Shown here piece after piece: positions 1 through 10,720 of a DNA stretch of 64,000 bases (the stretch's first letter is position 1; each line of letters opens with the position of its first letter). The notes below the pieces were generated by a model. It ran no database searches and was not told the origin of the DNA. It worked only from the letters and a program-made list of their open reading frames with translations. The translations under genes and the position numbers were made by a program. Where the stretch lies: assembly GCA_023630585.1 (NCBI GenBank), contig CM042558.1, forward strand, positions 11,084,800 to 11,148,799, written 5' to 3'. The DNA comes from Cranoglanis bouderius (Eukaryota > Chordata > Actinopteri > Siluriformes > Cranoglanididae).

Positions 1-54
1 GTCCTTCAAAAAATGGCAGTTTGTGGTTGTTTTTCGTGCTCAGTTCATATTACT

Positions 55-330
55 GTATTTAAATGTACAGTAACATTTCCCAAACTACATTGAAATCTAC
101 AGTATCATACTGTACACAGCTTATACACTAGTAAAATGTTGAGAATAAATTAAATACCTTGAATATCAAAGTCACGGAACTGTTGAGAATACAACAATAA
201 TACTGTGAAAACAACAAAATCTACAGTAACATACTGTATGCATCTTATACATCAAGAAACTGTTGAGAAAAACAGTATAATACTGTGAAAACAACAGAAA
301 TCATTTACAGTGTATGTTTAACCTTCTTAC
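55..330. repeat. Degenerate ~125-bp tandem repeat
   Basis: The motif ATCTACAGTAnCATACTGTA followed by a CTTATACA stretch and GTTGAGAA occurs near 94 and again near 219. The repeat is AT-rich and contains short palindromes around TACTGTA. It may be the end of an unclassified DNA element. No coding potential. Confidence 0.55.
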
Positions 331-724
331 ATTTTCCTATGAATTGAGTTGTGCAAATTATTTTCAATTGAGAGACCATGTTTGGTACATAATATTTTAC
401 ACACCTTTGTGCAGATTTGATCAAAGTCCCTGTACATGACAGGTGATAAATGAAAATAATAAACACACAAAAAATGTCACTGGGCCACCACAAGCCTCTA
501 GAAGAGCTTCTGTCTAAAGCCTAGTTCACACAGACGCCGACCAATGCTGACAATCACCAACTTTTAAAAGTAGGCAGTTGGATTTAGAATGTTGGGAAAC
601 ATAACTGTCATGCTCACACTGCCCCAGCAGACACCAACAAACATTTTTATGGACAGTCTTTATGTGTCGTTCTTTGCCTGAAAAAACGAAAGAGGTTGTG
701 AGTGAACCCTTGGTTGTTGCGATG

Positions 725-726
<2 letters not shown>

Positions 727-789
<63 letters not shown>

Positions 790-1030
790 TCGCTACCTTT
801 ATATAGCGCTTTTCTGGACATTCAAAGCGCTTTACATAGTATAGAGGGGAAATCTCCTCAACCACCACCAATGTGTAACATCCACCTGGATGATGTGACG
901 GCAGCCATAGCACGCCAGAACGCCCACCACACACCAGCTATAGGTGGAGAGGAGAGGAGGGTGATGTAGCCAATTCAGGGATGGAGATTATTAGAGGGCC
1001 ATGATAGATAAGGGCCAGTGGGGAACTGAC
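727..1030 (-). mobile_element. SINE with (ATT)n tail, inserted in the Harbinger left arm
   Basis: Read on the minus strand: a body with TGGCTGCCGTCACATCATCC and GTAAAGCGCTTTGAATGTCC, then AGCGCTATATAAAGGTAGCG and an (ATT)n tail (727-789). This is a common teleost SINE 3' end. It interrupts the left arm: the right arm of the host element reads straight across the site. Confidence 0.7.
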
Positions 1031-1309
1031 AGGGCGCTTACTTAAATTTATGCACAGAACTGCAGACAGAGTTTAAAAATTTTGCCCGGTTTGTCCCCAA
1101 GCAGTTTCAACAACTCCAAGAAAGACAAGGTAGGCTATGTGGTAAGCTAAGACCCCCTATTAGTTCATATATTATGAACAATATTTTTTACGCAAATGTA
1201 AGTTATAAAAATTTGTTGCAATTTCGCTTCTCACTTCATGAAACAGAATATGGAAAATAGCATATGGTTAGCAGATGATCCCAATCAAAACCAAAACACA
1301 AGAGTAGAT

Positions 1310-2150
1310 GGTCGTTACCGGTGTTAGAATCTCCCTCATGCTACGATGCTAGCAGAGGCTAGCGACTAGCGCACTTCTGCATTCCACGCTTCGCGCTACG
1401 AGGAAGAGTAGCGCGAGCGTTATTCATAAAAACCCTCCAGACTGTGCATTCATGAACTCTAGTTGTGTTTACTTTGCCATGTGCTCGTTTGTTTTTGGTT
1501 TACGTCATGTCTCTGCCCCCCGCTTCCTTATTGGTCCGTTTATTTTGGTTCACGTCCTGTATCCGCCCTTGTTCTATCATCGGTTTCCCATTTATTGTTT
1601 GATTATTGTTTTCAGGTGTTTTGTGTTTTATCTTGTTTGCTTTTGATTACCCTTGTTATTTAAACCCCTTTTTGTGTCCGCTTTCTCGCGGAGTATTAAT
1701 GATGACTTTAGATGACTTCTCGATGCTTTTCGTTTTCCACGCGTGCGCTGGGCTTTGGATTATTGCCTCATGATTTCTTGGATATTTACCTTGCAATTTT
1801 TGGGATTACCACCTTGTCAGTTTGTGGATTTATGCCTTGTGAGTTTTTGAATTATTGCCTTGCCTTTTTGGAATTACTGCCCTGTCATTTTTGTGGATCA
1901 TTGTCTTGTTTATTTGTGGTTTTTTGCCTGAACACTCATTGGATTTTTGTTTGACGGTTTGGTAAATGTTCCTTTACTTTTGAGTGTTCGTTTAATTTCG
2001 AATGTTCCTCTCCCTTCGTGTGTTCCTAATAAACTGCCTATTTCCCCTGCGAGTGCATCCTGCTTCCCTCCTTATGGTAACCTACCAACCGGGGTCAAAC
2101 TTAAAAAAATAAAAAATTAAAAAAAATAAAAAAAAATCAATACATAACTT
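1310..2150 (+). mobile_element. Possible solo LTR or retroposed transcript inside the Harbinger body
   Basis: A T-rich stretch with TTATTTAAACCCC (about 1655), CTAATAAACTG (about 2027) as a polyadenylation signal, and an A-rich end at 2100-2150. This resembles the promoter, R and polyA layout of a fish LTR. No clear duplication or terminal dinucleotides were found, so the class is a guess. Short ORFs here have no recognisable domains. Confidence 0.35.
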
Positions 2151-2337
2151 ATCCTCTTCTTTCTTATTCATCCAGAAATCTGTCATTTTACCCATAACAA
2201 TAATTTAGTGCACCTAGCGCACAGGCTTTTGTTTCTATGGAGTTTTCAGACACTTGCCTCATCATTTTGTCAGATATGGGAACTTAAATTTGCGTAAAAA
2301 TATTGTTCATAATGTATGAACTAATAAGGGTCTTAGC

Positions 2338-2598
2338 TTACCACATAGCCCACCTTAAAATATGTCCTTCTCGGAGTTGTTGAAACTGCTTGTGGCAAAC
2401 CAAGCAAAATTTTTGAAAGTTTTGCATATCCTCTGTCTGCAGTTCTCTGGATAAATGGAAGTAAGTGCCCTGTATCTCACGTCGCAACAACGAAGGTTTC
2501 ACCCACAACCTCTTTTGTTTCACGTTTTGTCTTTCCAGGTGAAGAACGACACGTAAAGACGCTAGTAAAATTTTTATTGTTGTAAAAGGATCATCCAT
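2338..2598 (-). pseudogene. Harbinger transposase N-terminal fragment
   Basis: An open reading frame containing RLWVKPSLLRREIQGTYF, HLSRELQ and NFQKFCLVCHKQFQQL, the pattern at the start of Harbinger/HARBI1-type nucleases (W-V-x-P-x-L-x-R-R, then an L-x-x-D/E-x-x-x-F-x-x-F segment). The DDE nuclease part is missing. It lies in the right arm of the 518-2775 element. Confidence 0.7.
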
Positions 2599-2778
2599 TT
2601 TTTAACCAGTCTGACTGTCTGCAAAAAAGTTTGTTGGTGTCTGTTGTGGCAGTGGGATCATGACATTTGTATTTCCCAACATTCTAAATCCAATGTCTAA
2701 CTTTTAAAAGTTAGACATGTGACATGTGATTGTCGCTGTTGGCCAGCAAAGTGTCAATACAGTGTGAACTAGGCTTAA

Positions 2779-5700
2779 GGGCACAAGTGAACCCAAACAA
2801 TGCCAGCAAAATGCCTAGATTTAATTTGTCATCTGTTTGTATTCTGGCAGATATTCTTATTCTAGATTTCTGACTGAACCATACTGTAAATCCTAATGAG
2901 ATCTGATATCTTAATCTGAGTCATAATTCATAATATTCGTAATTCATAATGAGTCATAATTACCAGTGACTGTGTCTACAAATATCAATTTATGTCTATT
3001 GTCTTGTTTTCTCTATACCATCATTAACATACATTGAATTTTGTCTATAACCTTAAGATTATTAGATTATAGGTCTTTAAGTTAACTGTAAAATAACTGT
3101 AATTTAATTTTTTATTCATCTATCTATGTTTTAAAGGCTGTTTAATGTGGTGACATGGTTGTGCATTTGCAGTTTTATTAGAAATGCTAATGAAAGTCTT
3201 CTGAATGTGTCTTACAATTCCTGTTAAGGTTGCCACTCCGAGCTGCACATCTTTGGCAGGTAGTGAATATTATTATTGCTGAACTGCTCCAAATTCTCCA
3301 AAATGTCCACTGACTCAGGACGACATGCACAGTAGATCAGCAGAAGATAGATCTCTTGTCAGGGAGGGGAGAAGAGTGTTAAGATACTTTTACTGCACAG
3401 CCAGAACAATACTGAAATATATTGAATAAAACACCAAGCCATTCGGCAAGTAAAACCAATATGCACAATACTCTAATAACTAACACTATGTAGATTTAAA
3501 TAATATAACACCTAAATAATTTGTAAATATTTGAAGTGTATTGGGAACAAGATGTTATTAAAGGCTAAGTCATTAGAATTAGCCTAATATTTCCCAGTAA
3601 TTCCCCATATCTGCCCCAAGATGTGGTCACTGCCCATGATATTTTAAGAATGTTACTTTTATTTCAGCATTATTTTCAAGGCTATGTACCTTTTTCCAAT
3701 TATTTTAGAATCGTATCTGATTGATTGATCTATATCGATTGCTATTTTGATAAATACTGATCAATATTTTAGAATTGATCGGTCACATAACATTTGTCAA
3801 TTGTTTATAGCTCCCTGCTAATTATTTATTATTTATGAACACATTAAAATCTTTTCATTTATGTTTATAATATTGGTTTTAAATGGTGAGCTAAATTAGG
3901 CCATCAGTCTAAATGGCAAAGCACTGAGCAAATGTTTAGATAAGATTAGTGGTTCAGTCCTCATTAAACTTTAACAACCAGTGTTGTGGGGTTTTTTCAT
4001 TGGTCTGAGGTTGCTAGGTCTGGTAAAACCAAGTCTTTATTTCAGGCTAATTTGAACGAGTGGCCTAGTACCTGAACCAGCCAAAAAACTACATATCACA
4101 TCAAACAGCCACCCTCATCAACTATTTCTACTGAAAAACTCTCACCAAAAAAAAAAAAGAATCAAAGCAAGACCTTGATACTCCAACAGGAAACCTTCAA
4201 CAGTCAGGATGATGCTGATCCTTCAAACTGCAGGCAGAAATCATTGTGATTTTATAATATGCTCACCTTGAAAACTCACTTACATTAAAAACAACAAAAA
4301 ACAAAGGGAAAACCACACACACACACCTGAAATGTACTTAGCCCCAATGAAGAAAAAGGATGTTGCTAATTGATCCTCAGGATTAGGTCACTGGGGAGAT
4401 TTATTAAATGGTGCTCAGGTTGTATTAGTTACACACTCTGAGTACTGATGTTTTAAATCCAATTTATCTGGCAAGATTCTGGGAAGTCCCTGCTTTACTT
4501 CAAATCCCCCTTCCCTGAGGTCCCTGGTTGGTGTGTTCTTCTCGGGAATCTGAACGTCTGACTGGCTGTCCATTCTCCTCCCTGATGTCATATTAATTTT
4601 CATCCAATCGTTAACATATTTTGTTAGTGCTGTCACAAGCCAGGCATGTGGCCTATGGCATGGCAGATGATAGCATATTTAATGTGTGTGTGTGTGTGTG
4701 TTTACAAGACATGTGAGTCACACTGCATCCTGGTTCTCTTATAATAAGTCACTGTATCATCACTCCTAAAACACATGTATTGCTTTTATTGCCATTATTG
4801 TATTTAATCAGTTAAACAGCATATAGTATGTAGAGTTGTTCACCAGAATAAATATTTAGAGTTTTAATTGTTAATGAATGTTTTCTATAGCTGTCCATTT
4901 AGTTATATTTCTCCTTTTGGTCTCACCTGTGATAAAAATCAAATCTGGGTTTAGGATTGATGTTGGTTCAGATAATGTATTGATAACATACAGTTATTCA
5001 GCGTACAGTATTTGTTGTAAAAAGTTTCAGGGTATAAATTATTTTATTTAAGTTATAATGCGTTAATTGTCCACAAGGCCATGCTAATATCAGTCAGTAA
5101 TGCTCCCAGGCTGCTTCACTGACTACACTTACTGTATCTGAGCTGCCCATCTCCCTGAAGGAGGTTCCATCTGTTGCATGAATGGGATCAATAGTGATGA
5201 TTTTTAATGATGTCTAAAAGCCCTGGGTAACCTGAGTACTCTTTAGCCATGGTCATGATGCCATCTTTCTTACTGATGACCCTACAGTTCAGTCCGGCCA
5301 CAGTCACAGTTCACCCACATATAGTCACTGTTATCTGTTATGTTCATGGTACGCTCTGCTGGACAAGCTGATTACCGAAAAGGATTGAAGCATTACAAAT
5401 CTATGGCAGGGAGATTAAGTTAAATCCATGGCATTGGTAGAGAATTATTGCAATTTATAGGGATCTAATGTAAAACAGAGAGTGACAGCTTTTTATGCAC
5501 TGCAAAAATTCAGAAGATTGTAGCTCGTTCAGTGTTAATGTGAAAACAAAATAACAGTGAAAAAGGGAGAATGAGCTCATGCAAACACAAATAGAAGTAA
5601 GAATATGCTCTAGCCTCTATATCCTAGGGCTAAATAGCCTAACTATGATTTCTAAATGCACTTTTATGCATAAGCTGTCTGGTCATCAGTGCCTTCTTTT

Positions 5701-6229
5701 ATTCTGTTTCCCTTAACTTTTATGGGGCAGCAGGACAATTAGCATTTAGATGAAGACTTTTCATAGATGCTTCTGGCACTGTCCATGCCCATCTCTGAGA
5801 CGCCTCTTCCTCTGGGGAATAAGAGTCAGGGAGGGTGGGATGACAGCGGAAGGAATTTACTTTATAATTGACGGCTGGCATCTGGGCTAAGGCCTCGAGA
5901 GAGGGCCTATCCATGTCCCTCCTGGCACTGTCTGTGTATTTGTGTTTGTTGGGTAAGCGGGTAACCAAGTTCATCATTCTAAAAGGCAGCAACAATATAG
6001 TCTGCTCAGACCTGGAATAGTTTAACAAGTATTATGTGTACTATGATTTAGTTTTTCATCTTGTCATCTGATGCTGTTAGTCAAATTTGCGATCTGTATG
6101 TAAGTAAATTTTTTTCTAATATTCAATAAATGTTATTTGGCCTTTTTATATAAAATGAAGGATATTATTAGTGAATATAGAGTGGGGTGCCATTTAAATA
6201 TTACATTTACTTCAACATAAAACACAGTT
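2779..6229. other. No gene seen
   Basis: AT-rich single-copy-looking sequence with a (TG)9 at 4683-4700. Short ORFs at 4415-4636 and 5720-6028 on the minus strand lack known motifs and splice partners. Confidence 0.6.
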
Positions 6230-6545
6230 GGCAGCACAGTGGGGAAAGCAGGTAGTGTTGCTGCCTCACAGCTCTAGGGTCCCCAGTTAAATCCTGAGCT
6301 CAGGTTACTGACTCATGTTCTCCCTATGCCTGCCTAAGTTTCCTCCCATTGCCCAAAACATGCCAGTAAGTAGACTGGCTGTGTTAAATTGCCCTGCATT
6401 GTGAATGATTGCATGACTTGTGCGATAGACTGCTGTTGACTGCAGGGTGTTTTCCTGCCTTGTGCCCAGCCTTCCCGTGTTCTCAGGAATCGCCATGACC
6501 CTGACAAGGATAAAGCAGTTACTGTAGAAGAAGATGAATAATAGA
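6230..6545 (+). mobile_element. Degenerate tRNA-derived SINE
   Basis: Starts GCAGCACAGTGGGGAAAGCA, has GCTGCCTCACAGCTCTAGGG with a decayed B box, then CATGTTCTCCCTATGCCTGC and TTTCCTCCCATTGCC, and ends near GATAAAGCAGTTACTGTAGA. This is the SINE layout widespread in teleosts; the copy at 59066-59440 is the same type. Confidence 0.7.
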
Positions 6546-6844
6546 TAGCACTTGCTTTTGGACATCAGTGCTATAGTTTTTTTTTGTTTGTTTTTTGTTT
6601 TTGTTTTTTTAACACAAGTGGAATGGTCTTTAAATCTTTAAATGTTCAGAATCTTTAAATGCAATGTTTTGTCCCTTTTCACTTTTGGAGGCAACCAGAC
6701 TTTAAAATGTTATACCTTATCTATGACTGAGATACTGTATATGCAAAACAGAAACTTCTTTCCATTCAGTAAAATGGCTGATTTTAAGAAGTTTATAATT
6801 CCCAGGGTGCCATATATATAACTTGAGTGATTTTTTTTTTTTTG

Positions 6845-7066
6845 TAGCTCAGGTGGTAGTGAGGGTTGTCCACTAATCGTATGGTTGGTGGTTCGATTCC
6901 TGGCCCACATGACTCCCTGTGCTGAAGTGTCCTTGGGCAAGACACTAAACCCCAAGTTGCTCCTGATGGCAGGCAAGTGCCTTGCATGGTAGCGCTGCTG
7001 CCGTTGGTGTGTGTGCGTGAATGGGTGAATGAGACAAGGTTAAAAGGCACTATATAAGTGCAGACC
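6845..7066 (+). mobile_element. tRNA-derived SINE with A and B boxes
   Basis: GTAGCTCAGGTGGTAGTGAG fits a tRNA A box and GGTGGTTCGATTCCTGG fits a B box, followed by CCTTGGGCAAGACACTAAAC and GTGAATGGGTGAATGAGAC, ending GGCACTATATAAGTGCAGAC. A T-run precedes it. The pol III boxes look well preserved. Confidence 0.82.
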
Positions 7067-7768
7067 ATTTGTAGAGGGAAGCTGATGCTAAGTCAGACTG
7101 ATTTGTTTCTGTATGGAAAAATTAAAGACTTTTACGAAAAAAATACCACTATGACTAGCCTTGAGGATTTGTGTGTGAGAGAGAGAGACCATTTACAAAT
7201 CATCATTGGTCATAATCACAAATTTTTGAAGGGACCTATTTTTATAGGTCCTTATAAGTTTTGCCACTAGTATCATGAAGAAATTTTTCCAATCAAGTGA
7301 GCTGATGTATTCCCTTGGATGTGTCAAGATTATTACAGTTCTGTTAACATTCTATTATTGCTACAACTCATGCAAACCTGAGATCTGTTGTCACACTACA
7401 GCCTAGAAAGAAAGAAAAATCACTTACCTAGATGTGGGATGGAATAAAGAATGTTTTTTTTAGAATAAAATACTGCTCAGGTGCATTTCAGCATATTTAT
7501 CTTTAGAAAGCATCAGAACAAAATGCCCAGACAAGCATACATACAGTGCTAAAACCATCTGCCTGTGGGACATCAGGTGATGGCCCACCGCTGCGCTGCC
7601 AGCCAGGAGCAGATGATGGGTGTTAAGGAGTCAGCATCACACCTGTGCTAAGCCAACCAGAACAAACAGCATAAGTAATGACTGAACTGTCTGGGACACC
7701 ATCCAGTCCACTTTTTCAAGATCATGTGAAACAATGAGCTGTATGTTTCTTGTGGGAGTGTTATGATC

Positions 7769-7769
<1 letters not shown>
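7067..7769. other. No gene seen
   Basis: AT-rich sequence with no domain-bearing ORF and no clear repeat structure. Confidence 0.55.
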
Positions 7770-7818
<49 letters not shown>

Positions 7819-8070
7819 GGGGGCCAAGCACTGAAGGTGCATAGGCACCCTATTGTTATTCAACCTTTTCTTCTTCTTCTTCTTCAGCTTCTTCTTCTTC
7901 TTCTTCTTCTTCTGGCTAGGGTGTCTATGGCAGACCATAGAACCGTCTGGTAAAAAGTACAGCACACTGATTGGGAAGGGTCTAAGGAACATTCTGAACA
8001 AATTTCAGCCAAGTGCTGCCAACGCTCTAGCGCCACCATTGGGTCAAATTTGGGCCTAATCTGGAAGTAA
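7770..8070. repeat. (TTA)n, (TTC)n and an unclassified interspersed repeat
   Basis: (TTA)n at 7770-7818 and (TTC)n at 7868-7913, with GGGCCAAGCACTGAAGGTGC between them and GGTGTCTATGGCAGACCATA after. The arrangement looks like a known type of fish repeat that carries an internal TTC tract, but I cannot name the family. Confidence 0.5.
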
Positions 8071-8790
8071 CAGCAGACATGTTTGGTGCAGATCAAATAC
8101 TGCTTTTCAGGAGAAGCACCTCATACCAACTGTGAAACATAGCGGTGGAAATGTTATGATTCGAGGTTACTTTGCTGCCTCAGGGACTGGACAGCTTGCA
8201 TTCATTGATTCAACTATGAATTCTGCATCATATCAAAGAGTGCTTGAAGAGCACCCATCTTGGTTGAAGTTGAACCGAAAGTGGATCTTTCAATAGGATA
8301 ATGATCCTAAGCACACTAGCAAATCCACCAAGGAATGGCACAAAAAGAAGAAATGGAGGGTTATGGAATGGTCTAGTCAAAGCCCGGATTTGAATCCCAT
8401 TGAAATGTTGTGGGGGAATTTGAAATGTGCAGTACATGCATGATAACCTTCAAACATCTTGCAACTGAAAGAATATTTCATGGAACAGTGGTCAAAAATT
8501 CCAACAACCCTGGTGGACAATGCAAAATGCCTAAAAGAAGTTATTTCTGCTAAAGGGGGCAATACTAGCTTCTGAGGCCAAGGGTGTACTTACTTTTTCC
8601 ACAGAAGAATATCAAATCTATTGATATTTCTGTTGAATAAATGATTGAAAAGGTTAATTTTCCTTGTGGTTTTGATCTAGTATATCAACTTTATTAATAG
8701 GCACTTTTAAGATGATCAAATGTTTGCTTGTCCAAATATGTCAAAAAGCCAACAATTTCCATGGGGTGTACTTATTTATTCACATGACTG
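8071..8790 (+). mobile_element. Tc1-like element, 3' part with dead transposase
   Basis: Encodes, with stops, HGGGN-type and QDNDPKHT-type Tc1 motifs (plus strand, about 8130-8330), then WSSQSPDLNPIEML near 8370-8410. It ends CAACAATTTCCATGGGGTGT and CACATGACTG, followed by TA at 8791. Same family as 33710-34883. The 5' half is missing. Confidence 0.85.
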
Positions 8791-8928
8791 TATATGCCTT
8801 GGCAGTCCATCTCAGGGCATCACAAACTCACTCATATCTAGGCCAAATAGTTACTGCCAGCCCACAAAAAGACTTGAAGGACATGCTAATCTCCTAAATA
8901 GGTGGACAAACATTTTTCAAGAACTATA

Positions 8929-10720
8929 CAGTCCCCTCTGAAACTATTGAAATGGCAAGGCCAATTCATTGTTTGTGCTATACACTAAAGACATTTGGGT
9001 TTGAAATCAAAAGATGGAAATGCGATGAGAATTTAGGATTGCAGCTTTTATTTCCTGGTATTTACATCTAGATGTGTCAAACAACATAAAACGTAGAACC
9101 TTTTGTATCAGACCATCCAATTTTTATGCAAGCAAAAGTATAGGAACAGATATGTCTTGAAGTAAATTAAAGTAAATAACATTTCATATTTGGCTGCATA
9201 TCCCTGGCTTGCAATAACTGTATCAAGACTGCAACTCACTGACATCACCAAATTGTTGGTTTTTTATTTTGTGATGTTTTTCAGACTTTTACTGCAGCCT
9301 CTTTCAGTTGTTGTGAACTTGTAACTTGTGCTTTTCCACAACTTTGTCCTGGAGCCCTTTTGAAAGCACCTTTCCAACCATGGTGTATTCTTTGTGTTGC
9401 CATGCACTACTCGTAATGGAATCATCATGGAATAGCCGGTTTTCTTATGAAGTAATCAAAACCACTGCAGTTGATGTCAGGTGGGTGGCAATTAGCATGG
9501 TGTGTGATTTGGGAAGTGACTGGTTGTACCTGAGCAAGTTTCTAATAGTTACTATAAGGGGCTGATCACTTATCCAAACCAGGTATTTCACTAATTAAAT
9601 TTTAATAATTGTTCAGAATTTTTTTAAATGTTATTTTCACTTAGATATTGAGGGTTATAATGTGTAAATACAGCTGGCAAAAGTTAGATTTAATTTATTT
9701 TAATTTCCAGGGTGTAATGTGAAAAAAGGTAAGGATTTTGACAGGGTATGATGATTTTCTATAGGCACTGTATATTTCTGCTCTCAAAGTCTTCTTTGAA
9801 CTGTGGATTGTGATACCTTCACCCCTGCCCTATGGAGGTTGTTGGTGATGTCACTGCTTAACACTTTCCCAAGTTTGGGCAGCTAATGAGGAAGAGGGAG
9901 GCAGGTTTGGGACAACTCAAAAGGCGCTTTATTCTTTTTATTTTTACTTTCGCTTTTCATCGAGGTCACTAATACACACACATGCACACACATGGCCCTG
10001 TGCTGGTGGTTCTTTCTCTCAAGGCGCTCATCTCTCCCCTTTTTATCTTCGCCACAGCTCACGGCAACATTGAACATTCAGTTAGTATAATTCCCCACAG
10101 GTGTGCACTCTTTACCACTCACCTTCTCTGGCTCCGCCGTCCATTCACAAACCAGCGCTCCCCTGCTTCCACACACTGACTGTTGTTTTTGGGTGTTTTT
10201 TTTTTATAGCTCTTACAATTTTTCTGTCATCAGCTGTTGTTGTTTTCCTTGGTTGACCCATTTGGTGTCTGTTTCTTAGTACACCAGTGGTTTCTTTCTT
10301 TTTCAGGGCATTCCAAATTGTTGTACTGGCTATGCCCAATGTTTGTGCAATGTCTCCTATTGATTTTCCCTCTTTTCTCAGCTTCAAAATGGCTTGCTTT
10401 TCTCCCTTAGACAGCTTGTGATCTTCATGTTGACTTATCCTTTTTAACAACAAATGTAGTTTTCACAGGTGAAACTGAAGGCTAAAACCAAGAGTAGACA
10501 GGACAGGACATGCATGGCTAACAAGAAACACCTGTCAGTCACATGGTCCAATATATTTAATATAATATTTATATTAACACATCTGCTTATAAATACCAAG
10601 AAATAAAAGCTGAAATTCTAAACTCTCTTCTCATATTCATCTTTTGATCTCAAATCCAAAAATGTTCAGTCTACAGCAAAAACAATTTAATTGGCCTTGT
10701 TGTTCCAATACTTTCAAAGA
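8929..10720 (-). mobile_element. Tc1-like element, interrupted and decayed
   Basis: Left end CAGTCCCCTCTGAAACTATT follows TA; the right end carries the inverted copy (GGCCTTGTTGTTCCAATACT near 10693) but is decayed. The transposase N-terminus is at 10453-10145 (SKGEKQAILKLRKEGKSIGD, a helix-turn-helix). The element is broken by an insertion at 9857-10173 and by unrelated sequence around 9380-9770. Same family as 51192-52507. Confidence 0.82.
9857..10173 (-). mobile_element. Probable solo LTR inserted in a Tc1 copy
   Basis: About 317 bp flanked by CACTG on both sides (9852-9856, 10174-10178). Read on the minus strand it begins TGTGGAAG, has AATAAA near its 3' third and ends GTGTTAAG. The related Tc1 copy near 52120-52140 has the uninterrupted sequence, so this is an insertion. 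The end that would give a CA terminus overlaps the duplication, so exact ends are uncertain. Confidence 0.6.

Larger units (their letters stand above)
518..2775. mobile_element. PIF/Harbinger-type foldback element with TAA target duplication
   Basis: Inverted termini AGCCTAGTTCACAC (518) and GTGTGAACTAGGCT (ending 2775) are flanked by TAA on both sides (515-517, 2776-2778), the 3-bp TWA duplication typical of Harbinger. The two arms are inverted copies over several hundred bases (about 518-726 plus 1033-1210, against 2281-2775). On the minus strand the right arm encodes a conserved Harbinger transposase N-terminus (LWVKPSLLRREIQGTYFHL, in 2598-2338). The left arm keeps the same peptide on the plus strand with TGG changed to a stop. 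The body between the arms is not transposase. Confidence 0.82.

Noticed and set aside
724..969. ORF with an Asn run
   Set aside because: Read from the (AAT)n tail of a SINE on the opposite strand.
4415..4636. Minus-strand 73-residue ORF
   Set aside because: No recognisable motif; likely chance.
5720..6028. Minus-strand 102-residue ORF
   Set aside because: It reads rather like coding sequence, but has no recognisable domain, no start or splice context, and no flanking exon.
8929..10720. Considered as two separate Tc1 elements
   Set aside because: The left and right terminal repeats match each other, so one interrupted element explains the region better.
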